DNA from: Arcuatula senhousia
Taxonomy: Eukaryota; Mollusca; Bivalvia; Mytilida; Mytilidae
Direction: 5' to 3'
NCBI GenBank assembly: GCA_963971305.1
Contig: OZ020307.1
Location: 49,287,702-49,351,701 of the forward strand
Length of the DNA: 64,000 nt
Program-made: the position numbers and the translations under genes
Shown: positions 10,431 through 20,568 of the stretch, piece after piece
Layout of the letters: each line of letters begins with the position of its first letter
Position numbering within the stretch: position 1 is the first letter of the stretch
The notes under the pieces: model-generated
Seen by the model: only the letters and a program-made list of their open reading frames with translations
Told to the model about the DNA's origin: nothing
Databases searched by the model: none

Positions 10431-11102
10431 AGGATTAAACGCCCTATTTGACAGACCCGTGCCATATAGGGCGGTAAGTTTTAAAGGTGGAGAAAATTGG
10501 AGTTACAGGAAAAAGCCACTGACTTTGGGCAGCTGGTTACTGACAAATATAATTACATACAGGCGGGTAGGTCCCGCGTTTGTACATACAGGTCGGACTC
10601 CAACTCCACCTGAGAGGTAATAAGTTATCATTAGTGTGATTGTTTTATTTACAAAATGAATTTAGCATTATCATTTATTTTTGCATAATCTTGGTTCTTT
10701 ATTGTTCTGTAAAGAGTTTCCATTTCTAGATTCCTGTTTTACAATCTACAACTTGGAAATTATCATGCAAATTTATCATCATAATTAGTTTTAAATACAA
10801 CATACATTAAATTTCTTATATTTGCAAAATCAAGTAATATCAATCATCCATACATCCCAATGGTTTGATAAACCCATGACATTTTTTTTTTGTTCGACAA
10901 CTACAGACCAAAATTTTGAATGGGATGATCTTCGTTTAAATGTTTACGACTTCAATACATCAACTGTGAACACAAACAAGAAAAGCACAAGAAAACATAG
11001 ACAACATTAAAACACACGAAAACAATTTTAAAATATCAATCATCGATAGTGAAGATTTTGGGTAACTTATGGATTAGTCTGTATTTTCTGATAAAATGAT
11101 AT

Positions 11103-11442
11103 TGTTGCGTGCTTTGCAACACGGGGAACTAGCGGTGCATATATTTTATGTATCCATGATTTTCATAAAGAATTAAGAGATCGGAATACTAAAAGTCTAC
11201 ATGTTTATTAATCTAAGGCAAACTACAAACTGACAATATCTAGCACATGAATCGACATCATTAAAGTCGTGCATGCATAACAAGACCAGGCTAACATTTT
11301 ACATTAAAAGAGCAGACAGACTAACGACAAGTTTTATGTCTCTGCAACCCCGTTATCTAAACATACTAATTATTCATTAAGACAGAGTTCAAGAGTTTAC
11401 AATACCATTAAATATATGTTGCATCAGAGATTAACCGCAACA
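11103..11442 (-). repeat. Gypsy LTR copy (outermost unit)
   Basis: 340 bp, beginning TGTTGCG and ending CGCAACA on either strand, as expected for an LTR with TG...CA ends. It lies in the first tandem unit and is next to host DNA ending GATAT. The LTR contains TTTATT (AATAAA on the element's strand) about 100 bp from its left end. Confidence 0.9.
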
Positions 11443-11990
11443 TCACTTCTCGCTTTTCAAGCAGAGTTCCACTCTCTGATTAAAAAATAAAGAGAAACTT
11501 CAAATTGAAAAAAAGTAAATATTTAATGTATCCAAAAAGTAAAAAAAAACAGTTAAAGAAAAAACAAAACTTTAAAATGAAATTTATAATAAAATGGATT
11601 TTATAGACTTGATCATTTTCGTAATTGATTAAAAAAATAATACCAGACGTCATGATATAAAAATATCTCAAAGATTTGAAACATGAATGGCCAATTCACT
11701 AAAAATATCTAAGATACAAATTATTTTAACCAATTAGAAAAATAATTAAGAAAACAAAAACTTCTGTCGTTAAAAAAATAGAAAACAGAATAAAAGAGAG
11801 AAAAAAATCTAATACTACGATTAAAATGAAAAATCACTAAACTACTACAAAAACAAACAATATGCATAGACAGTGAAATCACACTGTATCGTTATGCTCA
11901 ATTAGAATTGGCTACCTTAACAGAGGTGAGACCAACCTTGACCTTCTCTTGAATTTATCTAACTGGTTAACCTTTTATATCAAATCATAT

Positions 11991-12712
11991 CTATTTCTTG
12001 CTATTTCTTCTATCAGTAAAAATTCTACTATGCATTTCAGTAACATATTCCTGACATTTCTTATTCAAATCTTTGAAGTTTACCCAGGAATTGTGCTTTG
12101 CATCATAATTTTGCCATTTAACTCTATACAACCAAGTACCATTTGAATATTTCTTTCTTAAAATTTTCTCAACTTCATACTCTTCATCATTTGCATCAAC
12201 ATGTAAGTCATTAACAATTTCAGTTTCATTTGTTTCTGACTGACTATCTATGCTGTTTGTGGGAACTTCTTCGTCTCCCAGAACAAAAGGTTCTACAGCA
12301 TCTATACCTTCAGGTGGGTTTACGTCTTGTGGTTTATCAACCCAAAGAAACCCATGCTTTAACCTATTAATGTGTACCCCATTTTTGACCAACTTCCCAT
12401 CTGACTTCCTTCTAATTTTGACGTGGAGAGGGGACAATTTTTCAGAAATATAAAATGGTCCCACCCAAGGCCTAATAAATTTTCTCTGTTTACCAGGAGC
12501 GACAACGGGTCGGTACACGTACACAATATCTCCAACTGAGAACTGCAGTTCATGGACTGATTTGTCTGCTTTATCTTTCATCTGTTTCTTACGTTCTTCT
12601 AAAGTTTCAATGGCTGTGGCTCTTGCTTTCTCGACACGTTCCATTAACGTTAGAACATAATCACGGCACGTAACCGGAATGTCAAAATTGTCAATATCTG
12701 CATCTAATAGCG
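11991..12712 (-). pseudogene. Duplicated integrase C-terminus with chromodomain (unit 1)
   Basis: An open minus-strand frame continues from the unit junction at 12,712 to the stop at 11,991. It encodes the integrase GPF/Y module (RPWVGPF) and the chromodomain (YEVEKILRKK ... WLYRVKWQNY ... NSWV). It lacks all upstream pol sequence because the frame starts at the duplication breakpoint, so it is a fragment of the intact-ended copy at 15,527. Confidence 0.9.
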
Positions 12713-12870
12713 TACGACTTCAATACATCAACTGTGAACACAAACAAGAAAAGCACAAGAAAACATAGACAACATTAAAACACACGAAAACAATTTTAAA
12801 ATATCAATCATCGATAGTGAAGATTTTGGGTAACTTATGGATTAGTCTGTATTTTCTGATAAAATGATAT

Positions 12871-13210
12871 TGTTGCGTGCTTTGCAACACGGGGAACTAG
12901 CGGTGCATATATTTTATGTATCCATGATTTTCATAAAGAATTAAGAGATCGGAATACTAAAAGTCTACATGTTTATTAATCTAAGGCAAACTACAAACTG
13001 ACAATATCTAGCACATGAATCGACATCATTAAAGTCGTGCATGCATAACAAGACCAGGCTAACATTTTACATTAAAAGAGCAGACAGACTAACGACAAGT
13101 TTTATGTCTCTGCAACCCCGTTATCTAAACATACTAATTATTCATTAAGACAGAGTTCAAGAGTTTACAATACCATTAAATATATGTTGCATCAGAGATT
13201 AACCGCAACA
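12871..13210 (-). repeat. Gypsy LTR copy (middle unit)
   Basis: Identical in reading to the LTR at 11,103-11,442, with TGTTGCG and CGCAACA ends. It is in the second tandem unit. Confidence 0.9.
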
Positions 13211-13758
13211 TCACTTCTCGCTTTTCAAGCAGAGTTCCACTCTCTGATTAAAAAATAAAGAGAAACTTCAAATTGAAAAAAAGTAAATATTTAATGTATC
13301 CAAAAAGTAAAAAAAAACAGTTAAAGAAAAAACAAAACTTTAAAATGAAATTTATAATAAAATGGATTTTATAGACTTGATCATTTTCGTAATTGATTAA
13401 AAAAATAATACCAGACGTCATGATATAAAAATATCTCAAAGATTTGAAACATGAATGGCCAATTCACTAAAAATATCTAAGATACAAATTATTTTAACCA
13501 ATTAGAAAAATAATTAAGAAAACAAAAACTTCTGTCGTTAAAAAAATAGAAAACAGAATAAAAGAGAGAAAAAAATCTAATACTACGATTAAAATGAAAA
13601 ATCACTAAACTACTACAAAAACAAACAATATGCATAGACAGTGAAATCACACTGTATCGTTATGCTCAATTAGAATTGGCTACCTTAACAGAGGTGAGAC
13701 CAACCTTGACCTTCTCTTGAATTTATCTAACTGGTTAACCTTTTATATCAAATCATAT

Positions 13759-14480
13759 CTATTTCTTGCTATTTCTTCTATCAGTAAAAATTCTACTATG
13801 CATTTCAGTAACATATTCCTGACATTTCTTATTCAAATCTTTGAAGTTTACCCAGGAATTGTGCTTTGCATCATAATTTTGCCATTTAACTCTATACAAC
13901 CAAGTACCATTTGAATATTTCTTTCTTAAAATTTTCTCAACTTCATACTCTTCATCATTTGCATCAACATGTAAGTCATTAACAATTTCAGTTTCATTTG
14001 TTTCTGACTGACTATCTATGCTGTTTGTGGGAACTTCTTCGTCTCCCAGAACAAAAGGTTCTACAGCATCTATACCTTCAGGTGGGTTTACGTCTTGTGG
14101 TTTATCAACCCAAAGAAACCCATGCTTTAACCTATTAATGTGTACCCCATTTTTGACCAACTTCCCATCTGACTTCCTTCTAATTTTGACGTGGAGAGGG
14201 GACAATTTTTCAGAAATATAAAATGGTCCCACCCAAGGCCTAATAAATTTTCTCTGTTTACCAGGAGCGACAACGGGTCGGTACACGTACACAATATCTC
14301 CAACTGAGAACTGCAGTTCATGGACTGATTTGTCTGCTTTATCTTTCATCTGTTTCTTACGTTCTTCTAAAGTTTCAATGGCTGTGGCTCTTGCTTTCTC
14401 GACACGTTCCATTAACGTTAGAACATAATCACGGCACGTAACCGGAATGTCAAAATTGTCAATATCTGCATCTAATAGCG
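13759..14480 (-). pseudogene. Duplicated integrase C-terminus with chromodomain (unit 2)
   Basis: Same sequence as the fragment in unit 1, open from the junction at 14,480 to the stop at 13,759. No promoter or start is apparent in the unit. Confidence 0.9.
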
Positions 14481-14638
14481 TACGACTTCAATACATCAAC
14501 TGTGAACACAAACAAGAAAAGCACAAGAAAACATAGACAACATTAAAACACACGAAAACAATTTTAAAATATCAATCATCGATAGTGAAGATTTTGGGTA
14601 ACTTATGGATTAGTCTGTATTTTCTGATAAAATGATAT

Positions 14639-14978
14639 TGTTGCGTGCTTTGCAACACGGGGAACTAGCGGTGCATATATTTTATGTATCCATGATTTTC
14701 ATAAAGAATTAAGAGATCGGAATACTAAAAGTCTACATGTTTATTAATCTAAGGCAAACTACAAACTGACAATATCTAGCACATGAATCGACATCATTAA
14801 AGTCGTGCATGCATAACAAGACCAGGCTAACATTTTACATTAAAAGAGCAGACAGACTAACGACAAGTTTTATGTCTCTGCAACCCCGTTATCTAAACAT
14901 ACTAATTATTCATTAAGACAGAGTTCAAGAGTTTACAATACCATTAAATATATGTTGCATCAGAGATTAACCGCAACA
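14639..14978 (-). repeat. 3' LTR of the gypsy element
   Basis: This LTR is next to the uninterrupted pol 3' end and ends with TGTTGCG/CGCAACA. On the element strand it has a TTAATAAACATG stretch holding AATAAA. Confidence 0.92.
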
Positions 14979-14994
14979 TCACTTCTCGCTTTTC
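14979..14994 (-). promoter_or_regulatory. Polypurine tract next to 3' LTR
   Basis: On the element strand GAAAAGCGAGAAGTGA ends exactly at the start of the LTR (TGTTGCGG). This is where plus-strand DNA synthesis would be primed. The same tract is repeated beside each duplicated LTR. Confidence 0.7.
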
Positions 14995-15526
14995 AAGCAG
15001 AGTTCCACTCTCTGATTAAAAAATAAAAAGAAACTTCAAATTGAAAAAAAGTAAATATTTAATGTATCCAAAAAGTAAAAAAAAACAGTTAAAGAAAAAA
15101 CAAAACTTTAAAATGAAATTTATAATAAAATGGATTTTATAGACTTGATCATTTTCGTAATTGATTAAAAAAATAATACCAGACGTCATGATATAAAAAT
15201 ATCTCAAAGATTTGAAACATGAATGGCCAATTCACTAAAAATATCTAAGATACAAATTATTTTAACCAATTAGAAAAATAATTAAGAAAACAAAAACTTC
15301 TGTCGTTAAAAAAATAGAAAACAGAATAAAAGAGAGAAAAAAATCTAATACTACGATTAAAATGAAAAATCACTAAACTACTACAAAAACAAACAATATG
15401 CATAGACAGTGAAATCACACTGTATCGTTATGCTCAATTAGAATTGGCTACCTTAACAGAGGTGAGACCAACCTTGACCTTCTCTTGAATTTATCTAACT
15501 GGTTAACCTTTTATATCAAATCATAT

Positions 15527-18265
15527 CTATTTCTTGCTATTTCTTCTATCAGTAAAAATTCTACTATGCATTTCAGTAACATATTCCTGACATTTCTTAT
15601 TCAAATCTTTGAAGTTTACCCAGGAATTGTGCTTTGCATCATAATTTTGCCATTTAACTCTATACAACCAAGTACCATTTGAATATTTCTTTCTTAAAAT
15701 TTTCTCAACTTCATACTCTTCATCATTTGCATCAACATGTAAGTCATTAACAATTTCAGTTTCATTTGTTTCTGACTGACTATCTATGCTGTTTGTGGGA
15801 ACTTCTTCGTCTCCCAGAACAAAAGGTTCTACAGCATCTATACCTTCAGGTGGGTTTACGTCTTGTGGTTTATCAACCCAAAGAAACCCATGCTTTAACC
15901 TATTAATGTGTACCCCATTTTTGACCAACTTCCCATCTGACTTCCTTCTAATTTTGACGTGGAGAGGGGACAATTTTTCAGAAATATAAAATGGTCCCAC
16001 CCAAGGCCTAATAAATTTTCTCTGTTTACCAGGAGCGACAACGGGTCGGTACACGTACACAATATCTCCAACTGAGAACTGCAGTTCATGGACTGATTTG
16101 TCTGCTTTATCTTTCATCTGTTTCTTACGTTCTTCTAAAGTTTCAATGGCTGTGGCTCTTGCTTTCTCGACACGTTCCATTAACGTTAGAACATAATCAC
16201 GGCACGTAACCGGAATGTCAAAATTGTCAATATCTGCATCTAATAGCGTACGAGGATGGCGTCCATGTACAAGGAAAAACGGACTGTAATCGGTACTATC
16301 CAAACACGGACTGCAATTGTATGCAAACTGGATAAACGGTAAAAATTTGTCCCAGTTCATATCATCGTCCTCGATGTGTTTCGCTAAAGAATTCAAAATC
16401 GTTGACATCATTCTTTCACTTTGACCATTGCACTGAGGATGAAAACTGGTTGTATTCGTCTTCTTAATGTCAAGTAATTTGCACGTTTCAGTCACAATAT
16501 TTGCTAAGTACGAAGTTCCTCTATCGGAATGTAAGACGTTTGGTATGCCATGGCGACAGATGACATTTTTAAGAAAGGCTTCGGCTATCGTAGCTGCCCG
16601 TATGTTTGGAAGCGGAATGAGTTCGACATACTTTGTCATGTAGCAAATAAACACAAGGACGTACGCATTACCCGTATCCTTAGATGGTTTAAAAGGACCT
16701 AGAATGTCTGTACTAACTGACTGAAATGGTGTTGCTGGAACAGGCATGGGGACTAATTTAGCTTTTGTCAATGTTTGTGGTCTTTTTCTCTGGCAACAAG
16801 GCTCACATGATTTAACCCATTCAATAACATCTGAATTCAAGGACGGCCAATAGTATCGCATTCGGGTTTTAGCCAAAGTCCTATGTATACCCATATGGTT
16901 TCCTGATAATAACGAGTTATGAGTCTCTGTTAAAACTGTTGTGACAAATTTCTTAGGTACACAGATTTGTAAACGTAAGTCACTGTTTTTAATCTTTCTT
17001 CTGTCTTGAGTGAACACGTGAAATAGAATACCATTATCAAGTACATAAAAACCACATATAATTAAAATGTCACGGCGCTTTTTCTGGTCAGCTGGTAACT
17101 CGCCACTTTCAAGATACGTAATTATGTCTTTATACCACGTGTCTAATCTCTGATTTTCCTTCAAATTTTCTATTGTCCATAAATTTTCTTCTGCTATTCT
17201 AGCCGCAGCGACCTTGACAGCAGCGGAGGCGGATTCTTTTGGTGCGTTTTCTTTAGGTTTTGCCTTTGACTCACGCCCATTTTCATTCATGAAATCATGA
17301 TTGACACATTCAAAGTTTGGTAGTTCGTCCCAATCATTGGGTGGGAGTGTCTTTTCATCATATGTTCGACGCGAAATTCCATCTGCATTTCCATGTAAGG
17401 ATCCCGGTTTGACCTTAACCTCATAGTTGTAAGACTGAATCAACGCGACCCATCGCGCAAACTTTCCAACTGGTTCTTTCATTGTCAATAACCATTTTAA
17501 CGCAGAATGGTCAACATATGCTTCAAAGAAATTATGCCTTAAAAAACAGTCAAATTGCTTAATTCCATAAATCAAACCAAGACATTCCTTCTCGCTTATG
17601 CCAAAGTTTCTTTCGGAACTTGATAAAGTCCTTCCTGCGTAACCTCGTTCCTCGCCGTCTTGAACTTGGCACAATATACATCCCAATGAAAATGCACTAG
17701 CGTCGGAATAAAGTCTAAACGGTTGATCGTAACGCGGAAATCCTAATATAACAGGCGAAAGAAGCGCTGCTTTTAAATTTTCGAAAGAAGTTTGACACGA
17801 ATGTGTCCACTTAAAGTCTGCATTCTTTTTGGTAAGTTCGTACAATGGTGACGCGATTTTCGCATAATCCTTCACAAATTTTCTATAATAACCTGATAGT
17901 CCAAGAAATGCTCTGAGTTGTTTAATATTTTGCGGGACGGGATAAGTCTCAACGGCACTGACTTTTTCCGGATCAGGAGAAATTCCTTTTGCATTCACAA
18001 TATGTCCAAGGTATTTAATTTCTCTTTTCGCAAGCGAACATTTCTTAGGGTGAAGTTTAAGTCCAACACTTCTAAGTCTCTCAAATATTTGCTTCAGATG
18101 CGAAATGTGTTCATCAAATGTTCTACTGAAGACGATGATGTCGTCCAGATATACAAGAGAAAACTTCCAATTTAATCCCCTTAGAACAGCTTCCATAACC
18201 CTTTGAAAAGTTAGCGGACTATTTTTTAGACCCATGGGTAAACGTTTGAACTGAAAAAGGCCCAT
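15527..18265 (-). CDS. pol: Gypsy pol, RT-RNase H-integrase-chromodomain part (912 aa open)
   Basis: The frame opens inside the reverse transcriptase (the Met at 18,265 is internal, not a real start). In order it contains the RT catalytic YLDD box near residue 39-42, the RT thumb, and RNase H (YSDAS ... SEKE ... YVDHS). The integrase zinc finger follows (GNHMGIH ... CEPC), then the integrase core D,D,E (STDILG, HSDRGT, NGQSER), the GPF module and a C-terminal chromodomain (YEVEKIL ... RVKWQNY). All catalytic residues that I can check are present. The chromodomain could tether integration to modified histones, as known for chromoviruses. It is separated from the upstream pol segment by a stop and a frameshift. 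Confidence 0.93.
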   Translation of the reverse strand: MGLFQFKRLPMGLKNSPLTFQRVMEAVLRGLNWKFSLVYLDDIIVFSRTFDEHISHLKQIFERLRSVGLKLHPKKCSLAKREIKYLGHIVNAKGISPDPEKVSAVETYPVPQNIKQLRAFLGLSGYYRKFVKDYAKIASPLYELTKKNADFKWTHSCQTSFENLKAALLSPVILGFPRYDQPFRLYSDASAFSLGCILCQVQDGEERGYAGRTLSSSERNFGISEKECLGLIYGIKQFDCFLRHNFFEAYVDHSALKWLLTMKEPVGKFARWVALIQSYNYEVKVKPGSLHGNADGISRRTYDEKTLPPNDWDELPNFECVNHDFMNENGRESKAKPKENAPKESASAAVKVAAARIAEENLWTIENLKENQRLDTWYKDIITYLESGELPADQKKRRDILIICGFYVLDNGILFHVFTQDRRKIKNSDLRLQICVPKKFVTTVLTETHNSLLSGNHMGIHRTLAKTRMRYYWPSLNSDVIEWVKSCEPCCQRKRPQTLTKAKLVPMPVPATPFQSVSTDILGPFKPSKDTGNAYVLVFICYMTKYVELIPLPNIRAATIAEAFLKNVICRHGIPNVLHSDRGTSYLANIVTETCKLLDIKKTNTTSFHPQCNGQSERMMSTILNSLAKHIEDDDMNWDKFLPFIQFAYNCSPCLDSTDYSPFFLVHGRHPRTLLDADIDNFDIPVTCRDYVLTLMERVEKARATAIETLEERKKQMKDKADKSVHELQFSVGDIVYVYRPVVAPGKQRKFIRPWVGPFYISEKLSPLHVKIRRKSDGKLVKNGVHINRLKHGFLWVDKPQDVNPPEGIDAVEPFVLGDEEVPTNSIDSQSETNETEIVNDLHVDANDEEYEVEKILRKKYSNGTWLYRVKWQNYDAKHNSWVNFKDLNKKCQEYVTEMHSRIFTDRRNSKK

Positions 18266-18398
18266 GTGACATCGAAACGCTGTAAAAGGGCGAGAGGATG
18301 GGTCAATTTCGAGCTGATAAAACCCCGATTGAAGATCTAAAGTGGAGAAATATGCAGGACTACTGCTACCTAAACTTTCCAGAGCTTCTTGAGTTGTT

Positions 18399-18415
18399 GG
18401 GAGGGAGGGGGTGGG
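18399..18415 (+). other. G4-type tract at the pol frameshift
   Basis: GGGAGGGAGGGGGTGGG on the plus strand fits the canonical G-quadruplex pattern (four G3+ runs, 1-nt loops). On the coding (minus) strand it is a C-rich run, and the pol reading frame changes here: conserved RT text before it is in one frame and after it in another. One extra C in this run explains the shift. Confidence 0.75.
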
Positions 18416-18518
18416 CGTCTAAAATTGTATGATTATTTAACTGACGAAAATCAACCACAAAACGGTACCCACTATTGTTTCTCTTTGAAACGAGCATACA
18501 AGGAGCGCCCCATGGGGA

Positions 18519-19583
18519 TCATGACTCTTCAATAATATCTTGATCTTTTAACTCTTTAATCATTTTTTCCAAAACATCTTTTTGCTTTGGACCCACCTTG
18601 TAAGCTCGTTGGCGAACTGGTCTAGTTCCGTCTGGAACTTCTATTTTATGTTTCAAAAGAGAACATTTTCCTAATTTACCATCGCTACCAACAAATACAT
18701 CATCATATTCATTAACTAAAGTTTGAAGCTTGTACAATTCTGATTTGGTCAATGAATCATCTGACATGTCAACAATATTCAACAAATTATCTTTTACAAC
18801 TGAAACATTTGTCTTAACATTTGTATCATGCTTCTCATTCATATTATACAATTGGTCATGCTCAGATAAACAAACAAACTTTCCTACATAAGTGTCTTTA
18901 GATAAAGTAATCTCTTTATCCGTAAAATTACCAATACAAAACAAAACTTTGTTATCTTTCACTTTACACATTGATTTGGCAGTTAACAACCCTGAAGACA
19001 TTAATTGTGGGGACCCTGAGGTCAAACCAACAACTTCATTCGGTAATGATGCACCTTTGATTTTAGCAATTACAATCATTTCACTTTGTGATGGTACCTC
19101 AATGTTTTGATCTAAAACTAATTGACGTCTAGGGTCAAAATACAATTTCTTATTACCAAAATCAAGTAAAATACGATTGTTCTCTAAAAATTCTAAACCT
19201 AAAATGACCTTTGGAGATATACAAGGAACTACATAAAATTTAGCTTTCAGTTTCTGACCACAAATGTATACAGGAACATAAATCATGCATAATATAGGAA
19301 TGCGTTCATTGTCAACAGCTGTTATATATGGACGGTCAGACTGGACTCTTCGGCAATTAAAGTTTTTGAGAAAAGATTCATCTATTACATTTAAGTCTGC
19401 CCCTGAGTCACAAAGAGCTGTACATTTAATAAAGCCTACCGTAATGTGAATATAATTCCTAACTAAATTCACATTACATAACGTGTCACTGTCACTGTCT
19501 GAAGGGCTTTTCATAACACTAATTTGCCCAGATTTCGCCCTCATATTTCCAGGCACATCTAGTTTTTTGGGGGCACATTGCAT
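18519..19583 (-). CDS. pol: Gypsy pol, protease and RT N-terminus
   Basis: This frame overlaps the end of gag in the -1 frame. It includes a retroviral-type aspartic protease (ALCDSGADLNVID, with later VILGLEFL) and the start of RT (the VRQRAYKVGP region up to the IIEES motif). It ends at an in-frame TGA (18,519-18,521) exactly where the conserved RT text SPWGAP continues in the same frame, so the TGA is a point nonsense change and not the natural end. The leading Met in the frame is not the real start; expression would come from the frameshift at 19,562-19,568. Confidence 0.9.
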   Translation of the reverse strand: MQCAPKKLDVPGNMRAKSGQISVMKSPSDSDSDTLCNVNLVRNYIHITVGFIKCTALCDSGADLNVIDESFLKNFNCRRVQSDRPYITAVDNERIPILCMIYVPVYICGQKLKAKFYVVPCISPKVILGLEFLENNRILLDFGNKKLYFDPRRQLVLDQNIEVPSQSEMIVIAKIKGASLPNEVVGLTSGSPQLMSSGLLTAKSMCKVKDNKVLFCIGNFTDKEITLSKDTYVGKFVCLSEHDQLYNMNEKHDTNVKTNVSVVKDNLLNIVDMSDDSLTKSELYKLQTLVNEYDDVFVGSDGKLGKCSLLKHKIEVPDGTRPVRQRAYKVGPKQKDVLEKMIKELKDQDIIEES

Positions 19584-20524
19584 GCGGATTTCTTATGTCC
19601 GGTCTTCCCACAGTTGTAACATCGGATCGGCGGATTCCTATTTCTATATTTAAAGCAAGATCGCGCACTGTGTCCAATCTTTTCACAAATTTGACACTTG
19701 ATCACGTTGACGTCGGACTGTGCGGCACGTACTGCTGTCTCCTCCTTTGCTACGGACATCATCTCTACGGTTTCACTGAGTCGGGCGATCGCATCGTTTT
19801 GGGTTTTCAAACACTGAATAACGTTGTTTATCTCCGTCGAATCTCTCGGTGCTGGCAAAACGGGTCCACAGGCGTCGGTCAGCGATGCACTCGAAAGTCT
19901 GGCACACTGGATTGTTTCCTGCCACGTTTGTGGATTTTTCTGAATAACAAACATTCTAATCCTTGGAGTTAGTCCTCTTATAAATGTTATAACTTTATCC
20001 TTTTCGGACTTTCCGAGATGGTTACATAATTTGTCAATTTCGGTGATAAAGTCTTCAAGGTTTTCTCCCTCTTGCATTTTTCTTTCGAACAGTTTCTGTT
20101 CTAATATCCACTTCGGGTGTATGTTTTGAAAGTGGTCTCGAAAATGCCGATACAGTGCATCTGGATTTGTTTTATGACTTCCTGCTAAATTATTGCACCA
20201 ATCCAAAGCTGTACCAGAAAGTCTGAGTTTCAAGGCATTGAAGATCTTAGTTGGGTCCTTCCAGTTATTAAAGTTTATCCAACTAATAAATCGTTCTAAC
20301 CACATAACTGAATCTTCTTCGGGTAGACCACTAAATATTGGCGGACAAAACATGGAAGTTCCACTGCTATTTTCCATTTTGGTTGAAATTGAAGCAAGCG
20401 TTTCACGAATGGTATTAAATTCCGTATGAAAATTAGGATCAAATGTGTTTTCCTGTTCCATTGAAATCGAAACGTCCGATTTGTTCATTTTAGAATTTCT
20501 ATGAGATCGTAAATTATATGTCAT
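19559..20524 (-). CDS. gag: Gypsy gag (321 aa) with two CCHC zinc knuckles
   Basis: The ATG at 20,524 lies shortly after the 5' LTR and primer-binding site. The middle of the protein has the retrotransposon Gag/capsid-like signature (WLERFISWINF ... LKLRLSGTALDWC ... FRDHFQN). Near the C-terminus are two CX2CX4HX4C knuckles (CQICEKIGHSARSC and CYNCGKTGHKKSAC) that would bind the element's RNA. The frame is intact. It ends with TAG directly after an A AAA AAC slippery heptamer, so Gag is the zero-frame product and Gag-Pol the -1 product. Confidence 0.93.
   Translation of the reverse strand: MTYNLRSHRNSKMNKSDVSISMEQENTFDPNFHTEFNTIRETLASISTKMENSSGTSMFCPPIFSGLPEEDSVMWLERFISWINFNNWKDPTKIFNALKLRLSGTALDWCNNLAGSHKTNPDALYRHFRDHFQNIHPKWILEQKLFERKMQEGENLEDFITEIDKLCNHLGKSEKDKVITFIRGLTPRIRMFVIQKNPQTWQETIQCARLSSASLTDACGPVLPAPRDSTEINNVIQCLKTQNDAIARLSETVEMMSVAKEETAVRAAQSDVNVIKCQICEKIGHSARSCFKYRNRNPPIRCYNCGKTGHKKSACNVPPKN
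19562..19568 (-). promoter_or_regulatory. -1 ribosomal frameshift heptamer A AAA AAC
   Basis: On the coding strand the last gag codons read CCA AAA AAC TAG, so the heptamer is in the correct zero frame for simultaneous tRNA slippage. Slipping back one base enters the pol frame (AAA AAA CTA GAT). A downstream stimulatory structure was not evident by eye. Confidence 0.75.
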
Positions 20525-20548
20525 TGTATTAAATAAAACATTTTAAAA

Positions 20549-20566
20549 GTCCGGGAAACTCCACCA
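20549..20566 (-). promoter_or_regulatory. Primer-binding site, TGGTGGAGTTTCCCGGAC
   Basis: Two bases after the 5' LTR on the element strand. It begins TGG, complementary to a tRNA CCA end, as expected for minus-strand priming. The matching tRNA cannot be named from the window. Confidence 0.65.
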
Positions 20567-20568
20567 AG

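Larger units (their letters stand above)
10945..16248. repeat. Three tandem 1768-bp units containing gypsy 3' end, LTR and host flank
   Basis: Units are 10,945-12,712, 12,713-14,480 and 14,481-16,248. Each contains 158 bp of host DNA, one 340-bp LTR, and the 3' part of the retrotransposon up to the integrase region. Both junctions fall on TACGA, which is also present at the two parental breakpoints (10,945 and 16,249), indicating duplication through 5 bp of microhomology. The units differ by only one base that I saw (G at the TAAAGAGAAAC stretch near 11,492 and 13,260, A near 15,028), so the event is very recent or is an assembly error. Confidence 0.9.
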
